Assembly (NCBI GenBank): GCA_964404825.1
Contig: CAYOLQ010000003.1
Span: 1-64,000 of the forward strand
Direction: 5' to 3'
Length of the DNA stretch: 64,000 nucleotides
From: JACJXF01 sp964404825
Lineage (GTDB): Bacteria; Bacteroidota; Bacteroidia; Bacteroidales; GCA-2748055
Within the stretch, counting starts at the first letter, position 1. The number at the start of each line of letters is the position of its first letter. The translations under genes were made by a program, and so were the position numbers. The notes under the pieces are model-generated. The model searched no databases. It was not told where the DNA came from and worked only from the letters and a program-made list of their open reading frames with translations. This document shows, in pieces, positions 46,927-55,947 of this stretch.

Positions 46927-47997
46927 GTATTTTATATAATTTATTACGAAAATACACTGGCCCGCGCCATTACCCAATCAACAGAAAGTACCTTTTTTGA
47001 TTTGGATGATCCGGCAGATTTTGGTTTATTGAGTGAAACTCCGAAAATAATCCTTCAGCAACAAAAAGGACTGGTTATTCTGGATGAGATTCAGCGCATT
47101 CCTGAGTAATTCCCTCTGCTTCGGGTTTTAGCAGATGAAGTGGATTCTCCGAGAAAATTCCTGATTCTTGGCAGCACTTCTCCTGAGTTAGTTCAGAAAT
47201 CATCGGAAAGTCTGGCAGGAAGAATTGGATTTGTAAACCTGACAGGATTTAATTTGCATGAAGCAGGAGTTGAAAACCTGGAGAAACTCTGGCTGCGTGG
47301 TGGATTCCCCAGATCATTTCTTGCAACGGATGAACAACATAGTTTTTCGTGGAGAGAAAATTTTATTCAAACATTTTTGGAAAGAGATATTTCGAATTAC
47401 GGATTCAACATTCCATCGGTAACACTCAGACGATTCTGGCTGATGCTCGCACATTACCATGGCCAGATATGGAATGGTGCTGAATTTGCCCGGGCGATGG
47501 GGGTTTCGGAACCGACCGTAAAAAGGTATCTTGACATCCTTACCGGAGCTTATATGGTAAGGCAACTTCAGCCCTGGCATCAAAACCTAAAAAAAAGGCA
47601 GGTAAAAGCACCGAAAGTTTATATACGGGACAGCGGTATTTTACATGCACTTTTGGGAATTGAAGGAAATGGTATATACACACACATAAAATCAGGTGCG
47701 TCCTGGGAAGGTTTTATTATTGAACAGCTGCTTTCCCAGCTTAACTCACGCGATTTTTACTATTGGCGTACCCATACAGGAACAGAACTCGACCTTATGG
47801 TTCTGAAGGGGGGGAGAAAACTTGGGTTTGAGATAAAATTTTCTGAAACGCCCAAAATTACCCGTTCCATGATTTCTGCATTTGATGATTTAAAACTGGA
47901 TCATCTGTTTCTTATTTATAAAGGAAACCGCAAACTCTCACTCAATGAAAAGATTTCAGCAGTCCCGGCATCCAATATCTTTGACTATGATTTTTAG
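46918..47997 (+). pseudogene. AAA/DUF4143 ATPase pseudogene
   Basis: A single frame carries protein from 46918 to 47997 but lacks a start codon and the N-terminal ~40 residues. What would be the Walker A region survives only as ENTLARAITQ, the Lys-Thr-Thr having become Asn-Thr. Walker B is present (GLVILDEIQRIPE), but the next codon is TAA (47107-47109) where the family has Leu or another residue before FPLLRVLADE; TTA to TAA would explain it. The rest is intact: FLILGSTSPELVQKSSESLAGR, then the DUF4143 domain with WRTHTGTELDLMVLKGGRKLGFEIK. Two lesions show it is dead. Such genes belong to scattered toxin- or nuclease-like ATPase families of uncertain role. Confidence 0.85.
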
Positions 47998-48012
47998 GGA
48001 AACCAACTTCAG

Positions 48013-48165
48013 TCATGAATTAGAGCGAATACGGTCAAATGTTGATCGACCCGGACGGGGATGAATGTTCTCCGGGAACTTCAGCGAAACAATGTTGCCG
48101 TTCTTTTCTTCTTCACAACTCATCCCCATAAAATAACAACCCATCCCGCAATACTTACAGCTCAT
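48013..48165 (-). CDS. Cys-rich 50-residue protein
   Basis: Translated by hand from ATG 48165 to TGA 48013: 50 residues starting MSCKYCGMGCYFMGMSC. Four Cys at 3, 6, 10 and 17 (spacing C-x2-C-x3-C-x6-C) could bind a metal or cluster; the rest is charged (EEEKNGNIVSLKFPENIHPRPGRSTFDRIRSNS), with no signal peptide. It is too short for family recognition. Support comes from the compact Cys pattern, the clean frame, and the start codon sitting at one end of a symmetrical 63-bp region whose other end is the start of the TonB receptor. Confidence 0.55.
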   Translation of the reverse strand: MSCKYCGMGCYFMGMSCEEEKNGNIVSLKFPENIHPRPGRSTFDRIRSNS

Positions 48166-48166
48166 A

Positions 48167-48228
48167 CTTTTACTTTTTCATTCCGCTATTCCTGAATTTA
48201 CTTTTACCTCAGGAATAAAAAGTAAAAG
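48167..48228. promoter_or_regulatory. Divergent 63-bp region built from inverted repeats
   Basis: CTTTTACTTTTT (48167-48178) and AAAAAGTAAAAG (48217-48228) are perfect 12-bp inverted copies; inside them ATTCCTGA (48188-48195) and TCAGGAAT (48209-48216) are perfect 8-bp inverted copies. The outer arms touch the start codons of the two divergent genes, so each gene begins with the same AAAAAGTAAAAG leader. The right arms are contiguous; the left ones are split by nine bases that partly repeat ATTCC. This may be an operator read by one regulator in both directions. Confidence 0.6.
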
Positions 48229-50355
48229 ATGAAAACAATAGTATTTTTCCTGTTCTGTTTGCTGGTTTCAGAAACCAAAGCTCAGACTGTTATTTCCGGT
48301 AATATAATCGACAAAAAAGGTAATCCGGTCATGGGTGCCAACATATTTATCGAAGGTTCTTATGACGGAGTGATTAGCGATCAGGGGGGAGATTTTAAGT
48401 TATCCCCTGAATTAACCGGCAGACAATTTCTCATTATTAGTTTTATCGGATTTGAAAAATTCAGAAAAGAAATAGTTCTGGATTCTATCGATATTGAGCT
48501 TAATGTGGTTCTGAAGGAGGAAGTAAGCGAATTAAACGAAGTAGTTATCACTGCAGGAGTATTCAATGCAAGTGATAAAAAGAAATCTGCCACCCTTAAC
48601 GCTTTTGATATTGCCACAACTCCAAGTGCAATGGGCGATATTTATGGTGCCTTTGCAACCATGCCCGGGTCGCAGAAAGTAGGCGAGGAAGGGATGCTCT
48701 TTGTAAGGGGAGGCGAAAGTTATGAAACCAAAACCTATATGGACGGGATGCTGGTTTCATCGCCTTACTTTTCAAAACTCCCGGATATTCCCACGCGTGG
48801 CCGATTCTCTCCTCTCCTTTTTTCTGAAACAAGCTTTAGTACCGGCGGATATTCGGCAGAATACGGTCAGGCTTTATCTTCGGTGGTGGATCTTAGTACC
48901 AACGGACTCGAAACAGCCGATAAAGCCAGTGTCGCAATTATGACGGTGGGCAGCACCGCATCACTCAGTAAAAAATATGAAAATGCATCCCTCGCGGTTA
49001 CGGGCATGTATGTTAACTCATTTCTTCAGAACAGACTTTTCCGACCTGATGTTGACTGGATTAAAGACCCGGCTATGAGCGATGCTACGATGATGTACCG
49101 GAAAATTACCGGAAAGACCGGAATGCTTAAGGTATTCTGCTCATATAACAACAACTATATGAGCATGAATTACGATAATTTCGAACAGGGACGCATCGAT
49201 CCCATTAAAATGAAAAATAACACTTTCTATTCCAATATAAGTCATACTGCGCAATTAAATGAAAAATGGATCATCCGCTCAGGATTTGCTGACAACAGGG
49301 AATTTGAAAACATGCAATTCAACAGCGATGTATTCCGCACAGCAAAGAGCGCATCTCATATGAAACTGGTACTCACCAACCTTACACACGATGCATTGAA
49401 AATAAGAATTGGCAGTGAAGTTTTGTTTGAAAACTATCTGCAAAAAATTACAGTTGATACAAGTATTCTGCTGCAGGTAAAAGATGTGCAACCCTCTGTG
49501 TTTGTTGAATCGGATATTAAAATTTCGAGGGATATTGCCCTGCGCATCGGGGGCAGAGCTGAGTATTCATCGGTGCTTGGCAAGTCCGACCTGAGTCCCC
49601 GCATTTCAGCTGCATGCAAAACAGGAACTTTTTCACAATTATCTCTGGCCTGGGGTCTTTTCAGCCAGAAACCCGGAAATGATTACCTGAAAATTACTAA
49701 AGGGCTGAACGAAGAGAATTCGGCACACTACATTCTGAATTACCAGTATAAAAATGACAGAAGGATTTTACGCATGGAGGCTTACGCGAAGTCATACGAT
49801 AATCTGATAAAATATAAAGATCAGTATAGTCCAAATCCGGCTGATTACAGCAATAACGGAAATGGTTTTGCCAAAGGAATTGATATTTTCTGGAGGGATC
49901 AGAAAACTCTGAAAGGAACAGATTACTGGATATCTTACAGTTTTCTTGATACGGAAAGGAATTACCGCGACTATCCTGAAAGCGCCCCGCCCTCCTACGC
50001 TTCCAGACACAATTTCTCTGCGGTTTACAAATACCTTTATATTCCGCTGAAAACCTATTTTGCCGTCAACTATACTTTTGCGAGCGGAAGGCCATACAAC
50101 GATAAAAATGCTGATCGGTTCATGAGCGGACGCACAAAACAATACCACGATGTAAGCCTGAATATTACCCATATTACAAGTGTATTGGGTAAGGATGCTA
50201 TAATACATATGAGTATTACTAATCTAACCGGCTATAAAAATGTATATGGCTATCGTTACTCGCAAGGCATCAATGAAGATGGAATACATGCTTCACAAGC
50301 TGTTGTTCCGGCAACGGGTACGCAGGCTATACTGATGTTGCTTGTATCCTTATGA
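48229..50355 (+). CDS. TonB-dependent receptor with carboxypeptidase-regulatory-like domain
   Basis: 708 residues. Signal peptide KTIVFFLFCLLVSETKAQ, then a CarboxypepD_reg-like domain (GNIIDKKGNPVMGANIFIEGSYDGVISDQGGDFKL, ~20-100), a plug (GEEGMLFVRGGESYETKTYMDGM) and the barrel (FSTGGYSAEYGQALSSVVDLST onward) ending at ILMLLVSL. It is divergent from the Cys-rich small gene and followed closely by a TPR-like gene, a LytS-type kinase and a LytTR regulator, all on the same strand. Receptors in such neighbourhoods often import metals or metallophores, but there is no direct sign of the substrate. Confidence 0.9.
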   Translation: MKTIVFFLFCLLVSETKAQTVISGNIIDKKGNPVMGANIFIEGSYDGVISDQGGDFKLSPELTGRQFLIISFIGFEKFRKEIVLDSIDIELNVVLKEEVSELNEVVITAGVFNASDKKKSATLNAFDIATTPSAMGDIYGAFATMPGSQKVGEEGMLFVRGGESYETKTYMDGMLVSSPYFSKLPDIPTRGRFSPLLFSETSFSTGGYSAEYGQALSSVVDLSTNGLETADKASVAIMTVGSTASLSKKYENASLAVTGMYVNSFLQNRLFRPDVDWIKDPAMSDATMMYRKITGKTGMLKVFCSYNNNYMSMNYDNFEQGRIDPIKMKNNTFYSNISHTAQLNEKWIIRSGFADNREFENMQFNSDVFRTAKSASHMKLVLTNLTHDALKIRIGSEVLFENYLQKITVDTSILLQVKDVQPSVFVESDIKISRDIALRIGGRAEYSSVLGKSDLSPRISAACKTGTFSQLSLAWGLFSQKPGNDYLKITKGLNEENSAHYILNYQYKNDRRILRMEAYAKSYDNLIKYKDQYSPNPADYSNNGNGFAKGIDIFWRDQKTLKGTDYWISYSFLDTERNYRDYPESAPPSYASRHNFSAVYKYLYIPLKTYFAVNYTFASGRPYNDKNADRFMSGRTKQYHDVSLNITHITSVLGKDAIIHMSITNLTGYKNVYGYRYSQGINEDGIHASQAVVPATGTQAILMLLVSL

Positions 50356-50396
50356 TAAAAAGTTAAATTTCATAATCAAATTAAAAATTATCCATC

Positions 50397-51041
50397 ATGA
50401 AAACAACAATTCTATTCATCATTATGTCGGTTTTGACATGTTCAATATATGCCGGCGACAGCAAATACCGTGAGGCTATGGCTGCATCACTTGAAAAACT
50501 AAACCATGCTGCCGGTACAGCCGATTTTCAGGCATGCGGGGCCGGATTTGAACGAATTGCCCTTGCTGAAAAAAATCGCTGGCTCCCCTATTACTATGCT
50601 TCATATGCATGGATAATGGTTTCATTTTCTGAAACCGATCCGAATAAAAAAGATCCTATTCTGGATAAGGCACAGTCTCTTCTCGACAGCGCATTTGCGC
50701 ATGCTTCAAATGAATCTGAGGTTCATGTGTTACAGGCATTTCTTTATCCTTCACGTATTATGGTTGACCCTATGAACAGGGGAATGCTGTATATGGATAA
50801 ATGCTTCCAGTCACTTGAATCTGCAAGGATTATAAACCCCGAAAATCCCAGGTTATATTTTCTGCTGGGTACGTTAACTGCAAATATTCCAGAATCCATG
50901 GGAGGGGGAATTGAAAAAGCCAGAGAGAATTTTCTTTTGGCACAAGACAAATTCAATACATTTCTTCCATCAGATGAACTGATGCCTGTGTGGGGAGAAG
51001 AAGCTAATGAAGCTGAACTCGCTAAACTTCCGGCAGAATAA
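50397..51041 (+). CDS. Secreted TPR-like helical protein
   Basis: 214 residues with a signal peptide (KTTILFIIMSVLTCSIYAG). The mature part is helical with TPR-like pairs: EAMAASLEKLNHAAGTADFQACGAGFERIALAEKNRWLPYYYASYAWIMV, KAQSLLDSAFAHASNESEVHVLQAFLY, SARIINPENPRLYFLLGTLTANIPESMGGGIEKARENFLLAQDKF. No enzyme motif. It starts 41 bases after the TonB receptor, in the same direction, and is likely a periplasmic partner of it. The identity of any ligand is unknown. Confidence 0.82.
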   Translation: MKTTILFIIMSVLTCSIYAGDSKYREAMAASLEKLNHAAGTADFQACGAGFERIALAEKNRWLPYYYASYAWIMVSFSETDPNKKDPILDKAQSLLDSAFAHASNESEVHVLQAFLYPSRIMVDPMNRGMLYMDKCFQSLESARIINPENPRLYFLLGTLTANIPESMGGGIEKARENFLLAQDKFNTFLPSDELMPVWGEEANEAELAKLPAE

Positions 51042-51178
51042 CTTAGCTATGTTAGTTAACTCCTGCCGGATTAACATGCATTTATGCAGGATGCTGCAAA
51101 TAGAACAGAAACATTTTTAATCGATTTGAGTACGAATACAGAACAAAGCACTATTTTTATAATACTAAACCATTTCAA

Positions 51179-52216
51179 GTGATAAAGCGGAACATAACCA
51201 AAAACATCCTGTATGTTTTAAAATACTTTCTGATACTCTCAGTTCTTGGTAACGGGCTTACCCTTTTCTCAATCCCATTTGAGTACTGGTCGGTAAAAAT
51301 CATACTTACTAATTGCATTTTATCTATTGTTATTGGTTATCCGACCATGATAGGGATCAACATTATTCAGGTATGGCTCGACAAAAAATATCCCTGGCTC
51401 GACAATCCCATGAAACGATTGCTAATTCAGATTGTGAGTATGCTTCTTTTCGCGGGAGCAGTTATGATGACCGGAGTTTTGCTGTGGATGTCGGTTTCCG
51501 AAGGGGTTAACTTTACGGTATTTAATCATGTTGTACTAAAAAGTCTGGCCATTGGTCTGGCTTTTCTCATTCTCTCCCTTCTGGTTGGCAAAACTGTGCT
51601 CTTTTTCCGGAAATGGAAAGAAGCAGTATTGGAGCAGGAAGAATTAAAAAGAGCACATCTGGCTTTGCAGCTTCAGAGTCTGAAAGACCAGGTAAAACCT
51701 CACTTTCTGTTCAACAGCTTCAGCTCTTTAATAACACTAATTAACACCGATCCTGAAAAGGCAACGGAATTTGTACATAAACTTTCTGATGTTTACCGTT
51801 ACCTTCTCGAACAAAGAGAAAATGAACTTGTGCCACTGGCAGAAGAGCTGAAGTTTATGGAAGATTATGTATTTCTTCAGAAAATCCGGTTTGGAGATAA
51901 ACTAAAAATTTCCATTGATCTAAAACCTTCTGTGAACAAAATGATACTTCCGCTATCCCTTCAGATGATGGTTGAAAATGCAATCAAACACAATGAAATT
52001 TCACAAATGCACCCACTCAATATTTCTGTTTTTTCGGGGGAGGACAATTACATCATGATTAAAAATAACCTGAATAAAAAAATAAGCGAAGAGCAATCGC
52101 TTGGGCTGGGACTCGATAACATCAGGAAACGCATAGCTTTTTTTACCGGAAAACCCCTGCTCACAGAAGAGAAAAACGATGAATTTATCGTAGGTATTCC
52201 CTTACTGAGTCTTTAA
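51179..52216 (+). CDS. LytS/YehU-type sensor histidine kinase
   Basis: 345 residues starting at GTG 51179; the frame is open further upstream but has no ATG nearby. Four hydrophobic segments (~12-28, 40-58, 78-104, 110-132) form the sensor. The His_kinase domain is clear: ALQLQSLKDQVKPHFLFNSFSSL (His intact), ELVPLAEELKFMEDYVFLQKIRFG, then the ATPase part LSLQMMVENAIKHNEIS and QSLGLGLDNIRKRIAFF. It should phosphorylate the LytTR regulator that starts 9 bases after its stop. It probably responds to an envelope or nutrient signal tied to the receptor upstream. Confidence 0.9.
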   Translation: MIKRNITKNILYVLKYFLILSVLGNGLTLFSIPFEYWSVKIILTNCILSIVIGYPTMIGINIIQVWLDKKYPWLDNPMKRLLIQIVSMLLFAGAVMMTGVLLWMSVSEGVNFTVFNHVVLKSLAIGLAFLILSLLVGKTVLFFRKWKEAVLEQEELKRAHLALQLQSLKDQVKPHFLFNSFSSLITLINTDPEKATEFVHKLSDVYRYLLEQRENELVPLAEELKFMEDYVFLQKIRFGDKLKISIDLKPSVNKMILPLSLQMMVENAIKHNEISQMHPLNISVFSGEDNYIMIKNNLNKKISEEQSLGLGLDNIRKRIAFFTGKPLLTEEKNDEFIVGIPLLSL

Positions 52217-52225
52217 CCTGTCGCC

Positions 52226-52999
52226 ATGAAAGTATTAATCATTGAAGACGAACAGCTTACCGCAGAACGCATCATAACATTGCTTCGTGAAATTGATCCA
52301 TCTATCGAAATTTTGGACGTGCTCGATTCGGTAAAGTCGGCTGTACAGTGGTTCCGGAAAATGCCAAAGCCTGAACTTGTATTCATGGATATTCAACTGG
52401 CAGACGGTTTATCTTTCGACATCTTTGAAAAGGTAAAAATCGATTATCCTGTGATTTTTATAACCGCCTATCAGGAATATGCCATAAAAGCTTTCAGGGT
52501 AAATTCGGTTGATTATCTGTTGAAGCCTGTAAGCAAAGGGGAACTGGAAACTGCAATTATAAAATACCGGAGTCTTTTTGCCCGGAAAACGGACATTCAG
52601 CCGATGGATATTGAACTTCTGAACAGCATCCGTACCCTGATGAATAAGTCGTACAAGTCAAGATTCATGGTTAAAGTGGGTGAAAAGATCCGATCCCTCG
52701 AAACAAAAAATATTCTTTATTTTCAGAGCCTTGAAAAGGGGACATATCTGACAACCGATGAGGGGAAAACATATGCTGTTGACTACACGCTGGAAACACT
52801 TGAAGGCATTCTTGATCCGGAAAGCTTTTTCAGGATTAACAGAAGGTTTATAATTCAATACAGTGCAATAAAGGAAATGATAAGTATATCAGGCAACAAG
52901 TTAAAACTGCGGATTTCGCATTCAGGGGATGATGATATATTTGTAAGCAGGGAAAGGCTTGGGATGTTTAAGGAGTGGTTGGATGGGGTGACGGGGTAA
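52226..52999 (+). CDS. LytTR-type response regulator
   Basis: 257 residues. Receiver domain 1-125 with acidic pair IIEDEQ, phospho-acceptor Asp 55 (LVFMDIQLADGLSF), FITAYQEYAIKAF and SVDYLLKPV (Lys). A LytTR DNA-binding domain follows (~150-250): RFMVKVGEKIRSLETKNILYFQSLEKGTYLTTDEGKTYAVDYTLETLEGILDPESFFRINRRFIIQ. It is paired with the LytS-type kinase. The last three codons and the stop come from the first units of the GTRACGRR tandem repeat, so the natural C-terminus has been replaced or trimmed by that repeat. Confidence 0.92.
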   Translation: MKVLIIEDEQLTAERIITLLREIDPSIEILDVLDSVKSAVQWFRKMPKPELVFMDIQLADGLSFDIFEKVKIDYPVIFITAYQEYAIKAFRVNSVDYLLKPVSKGELETAIIKYRSLFARKTDIQPMDIELLNSIRTLMNKSYKSRFMVKVGEKIRSLETKNILYFQSLEKGTYLTTDEGKTYAVDYTLETLEGILDPESFFRINRRFIIQYSAIKEMISISGNKLKLRISHSGDDDIFVSRERLGMFKEWLDGVTG

Positions 53000-53090
53000 C
53001 GAAGTAACGAGGTAACGAAGTAACGGGGTGACGGGGTGACAATTAACGATATATCAAACGACCTACCCCCGTAACTCCTTAACCCTGCAT
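52988..53090. repeat. GTRACGRR 8-bp tandem repeat with facing inverted tail
   Basis: Seven consecutive 8-mers from 52988 to 53043 read GTGACGGG, GTAACGAA, GTAACGAG, GTAACGAA, GTAACGGG, GTGACGGG, GTGACAAT. Facing them at 53058-53085, the minus strand reads GTTAAGGA, GTTACGGG, GGTAGGTC, a degraded inverted version ending in the GGTAGGTC phrase that recurs at 57721. The repeat starts inside the response-regulator coding end. A scaffold gap begins 7 bases after. Confidence 0.85.
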
Positions 53091-53097
53091 ACATTTA

Positions 53098-53107
53098 NNN
53101 NNNNNNN
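53098..53107. other. Assembly gap (10 N)
   Basis: Ten N between the tandem repeat and the start of a minus-strand gene whose remainder is not visible; the missing sequence is probably long enough to hold that gene, so the run does not show the true length. Confidence 0.95.
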
Positions 53108-53185
53108 TAGATTTTTGATCTTGCTTTCTTTTGCCGACAAAGAGATCAGGCAAAATGCTAATATTCCGGCTATTTTAAATTTCAT
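53108..53185 (-). CDS. N-terminal fragment of a secreted protein cut by the gap
   Basis: From ATG 53185 the minus strand codes MKFKIAGILAFCLISLSAKE followed by SKIKNL up to the N run (26 codons). An ATG at 53194 would add three residues. The start is a convincing signal peptide with a cleavage-like LSA site, so this is the first part of an exported protein. No continuation is seen on the other side of the gap, where only tandem repeats lie. Function unknown. Confidence 0.55.
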
Positions 53186-53327
53186 TTGATTCATTTATAA
53201 TGGTTTTATGGTGTTGTAAGGTAAGAATTTTATCAATTTATGAAATCGGCCGGATCGGCTAAATTTGTTTTTGATTTTTGTCCGCTGATTACGCAGATTG
53301 GCTTTTTGTCCACCAATTACAAAAGAC

Positions 53328-55361
53328 TTATGCATCAAGAATTATATCTGATTCGGGAAAACATGAACAAGGCAAACATTTCCCTTTTGCAGGTTTGGTT
53401 GCCGTTTTGTAGTTATATTCAACTTTCCCTTCAATGATATTTGTACTGCATGCACCACATTCACCGAACATACAACCAGCTTCCATATGAATTCCATTTG
53501 ATTCAGCAAATTCAAGCAGGTTGCGGTACTCATTATCCCACTCCACTATTTTACCCGATTTTTTGAACTGTACCTGTAGTGTTTTACCACGATCCATACT
53601 GCTTTTCCCTTTTTGAATACTCTTAAAATCTTCAACCTGAACAGTACTTTTGTTACCTTTCCAGTTTCCAATCTCAGTAACTAACATTCCGGTCATTGTC
53701 TGAGGTCCACATATATAAAAATCAAAATGTTTGTTGCCGGGTAAAATTTCCATTAAAGATTTTATATCCACGCGTTTGTTAAAACATTTCCAGATTTTTA
53801 AAGTCTCATCACTTTCATCCACTTTTTCCCGGCTAAAAAACACAAATACTTTCAATTTAGGATTTTGCTTACAAAGTTGGAAGATTTCATCTTTGAAGTT
53901 TAACAGTTTTCTTTCTTTTACAGCCAGAATAAGATAAATGTCATCCTTGCTGTTTTCCAATGATTTCAATATTGATATAATAGGTGTAATACCTATACCA
54001 CCGGCAACAAAAACCGCGGTCTTCTTTTTACTGTGTTTATAAGTAAAAGAACCTTTAGGTCCTCTTACTTCAAGCACATGGCCCTCCTTTAGTGAATCAT
54101 GCAATGAAGTTGATACAAGTCCTCTACTTTCCTTTTTTACAGAAATCCGATATTCGTTATTTTCACAATTATTTGATATGGTGTAATTTCTTATTGCAGA
54201 TTTTATTTCAGTGATCTCATTTTGTTGATTGAGATACAATTTGTTGTTGTATGTCGGGACTTTTATTATCAAATATTGTCCGGCTAAATGTTTTTCCAGT
54301 TCTTTATCATCGGTGCTTTTTAAGTAAAACGACTTTACCTCTGGTGTTTCGTTTACCACTTTTGTAACTCTTAATTTATAAAAAGCAGATGCAGCAGCTT
54401 GTTTCTCGGTTTGTGTTTGAGAGCCATCTTCAAAAATACCAAACCACTTATCCAACGGGATAGTAGATTCGCCATAATTACATTCGAATAAACGGTGGTG
54501 CAAATAATGAAAATATGAACCAAAGGGCAGATATTTGCCCAGTTTGCCTTCGAAACCTGAATGACCTGCCGCTGGTGTTAATGCGGTATGCTGCGAATTA
54601 AAGAGGAAATGTAGCGGATGAGAAGGTATTATATAATGGATAAGGACAACCGAAAAATAAAGAAGATGTTCAACCGGGTGCATCGCCAATCCCGACCATG
54701 GCCCAGGATTGATGTTGTAATGATGCAAGTAATGAACCTTATCATACAAAGGTTTCCAGTGAATTAAACGATGGATAAAATAAAAATGAAATTCTCTCCA
54801 AAACGGGATAAGTAAAAAGAGAAGGACAAACAGAACTGGGTATTCCCGAAAATCCAAATAGGGTATTTTGTCATTAGCATATAACCAAAACGTAAGAACC
54901 TCATATGCCGTCCATATGGGAACAGCACTTGCACAAGACCAAAACACATTATCATAAACCTGGTTATTCCACAGGAAAGTGGAACCGTCGGTGCTTTGCC
55001 AGCGGGGATTGTATTTTCCCCTATCACCCTTCTTTTTTAAAATGTGTAAATATAAATGCCATCCCCCGTAAATTATCCATATCAAAGCCATATTTCTAAA
55101 AAGCAGGGTGAGAATCCATGAGATTTTGAATGTTTTCATAGTCTCAAGTGGTGGTTGCAGCCAGAAATAGCTTATCAATACAATGCCAAGATACAGCAAG
55201 TTCCAGGTAAACAAATAATTTATCAACCAGATAAAAAATTGCTTTACTCTGGGTGGAAAGATAAAAATCGGTGCAAACGATATCGAATTATCAGGTCTCC
55301 ATTCTCCGCGGCTGTCGGTGTATCCACCAACTGTATTGTCCTTTGTTTCGGAATTTCCCAT
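53328..55361 (-). CDS. Fused sterol-desaturase-type hydroxylase, flavin reductase and 2Fe-2S ferredoxin
   Basis: 677 residues in three parts. Residues ~30-330: membrane helices and a fatty-acid hydroxylase/sterol desaturase diiron site with His clusters FYFIHRLIH (HxxxH), VHYLHHYN (HxxHH), MHPVEH and FHYLHHRLF. Residues ~345-570: FNR-type reductase with flavin motif RNYTISN, ESRGLVSTSLH, VAGGIGITPIISIL (pyridine nucleotide) and YICGPQTM. Residues ~590-677: plant-type 2Fe-2S domain, cysteines in AGCMFGECGAC (C-x4-C-x2-C) and a later Cys in KGKCLPC. The chain can carry electrons from NAD(P)H through flavin and 2Fe-2S to the diiron centre, so it may be a self-sufficient lipid hydroxylase or desaturase. 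Membrane-bound, ungrouped with other genes. Confidence 0.88.
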   Translation of the reverse strand: MGNSETKDNTVGGYTDSRGEWRPDNSISFAPIFIFPPRVKQFFIWLINYLFTWNLLYLGIVLISYFWLQPPLETMKTFKISWILTLLFRNMALIWIIYGGWHLYLHILKKKGDRGKYNPRWQSTDGSTFLWNNQVYDNVFWSCASAVPIWTAYEVLTFWLYANDKIPYLDFREYPVLFVLLFLLIPFWREFHFYFIHRLIHWKPLYDKVHYLHHYNINPGPWSGLAMHPVEHLLYFSVVLIHYIIPSHPLHFLFNSQHTALTPAAGHSGFEGKLGKYLPFGSYFHYLHHRLFECNYGESTIPLDKWFGIFEDGSQTQTEKQAAASAFYKLRVTKVVNETPEVKSFYLKSTDDKELEKHLAGQYLIIKVPTYNNKLYLNQQNEITEIKSAIRNYTISNNCENNEYRISVKKESRGLVSTSLHDSLKEGHVLEVRGPKGSFTYKHSKKKTAVFVAGGIGITPIISILKSLENSKDDIYLILAVKERKLLNFKDEIFQLCKQNPKLKVFVFFSREKVDESDETLKIWKCFNKRVDIKSLMEILPGNKHFDFYICGPQTMTGMLVTEIGNWKGNKSTVQVEDFKSIQKGKSSMDRGKTLQVQFKKSGKIVEWDNEYRNLLEFAESNGIHMEAGCMFGECGACSTNIIEGKVEYNYKTATKPAKGKCLPCSCFPESDIILDA

Positions 55362-55392
55362 ACTTTCTATTTGAAGTTCATAATAAATAAGG

Positions 55393-55575
55393 TTAAAGCA
55401 AGCTTACACAAATAACATCAACCAGATTACTCCGGCTGGTTGCCGGTTTTTCAAAGATTATTTGCGAATCTTTTTTAGAATATTTGTATTTCATTTTTTT
55501 TCCATCAACTATAAAAACCCACTTTAGAAAACTTAGTAATTTCTGTGAGGGTACAACAATATCTTCATTTGGCAT
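55393..55575 (-). CDS. Possible small protein or 3' remnant
   Basis: 60 codons from ATG 55575, open further up to a stop about ten codons before. The peptide (MPNEDIVVPSQKLLSFLKWV, then a Lys-rich GKKMKYKYSKKD and a C-terminal SRSNLVDVICVSLL) looks like the beta-rich end of a secreted enzyme more than like random sequence, but no family is recognised. It could be a leftover of a deleted gene in this disturbed region. The other sequence from 55362 to 55988 is AT-rich with no gene I can support. Confidence 0.3.
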   Translation of the reverse strand: MPNEDIVVPSQKLLSFLKWVFIVDGKKMKYKYSKKDSQIIFEKPATSRSNLVDVICVSLL

Positions 55576-55947
55576 AAGATCCTTGTCGGATGTACCATTT
55601 TCTTTAAACTTTAGCTACACCCTGCCCAACGTCTATCTTCAGGCTGGTTATCAGGCAAATGCCTTTCATAAGTTATAAAATCACCGGTTTTATGTATGCG
55701 GGGATTAATAACGATTCCAGATTGAAGTTCTCTGATCAATCTAATCCGGTGTAAATAACAAATTTAAATACTAAGATTATTGTACATTTCAGAGATTTGT
55801 TAATACAATTCCGTCATCTTTTTCAGTTTTAAATAACTATCCTTGATTTTTATATCATTAATTACGAGTTCAAATAATAACTATGAATTCAACACGATTT
55901 CAAATACTTTTATAGTGTGTTACAATCTAAAAAGCTTACACCAGATA

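Noticed and set aside
52988..53043. CRISPR-like regular array
   Set aside because: 8-bp contiguous units without spacers; a simple tandem repeat.
55484..55678. 64-codon plus-strand reading beside the hydroxylase gene
   Set aside because: No homology sensed and antisense to a slightly better reading at 55393-55575.
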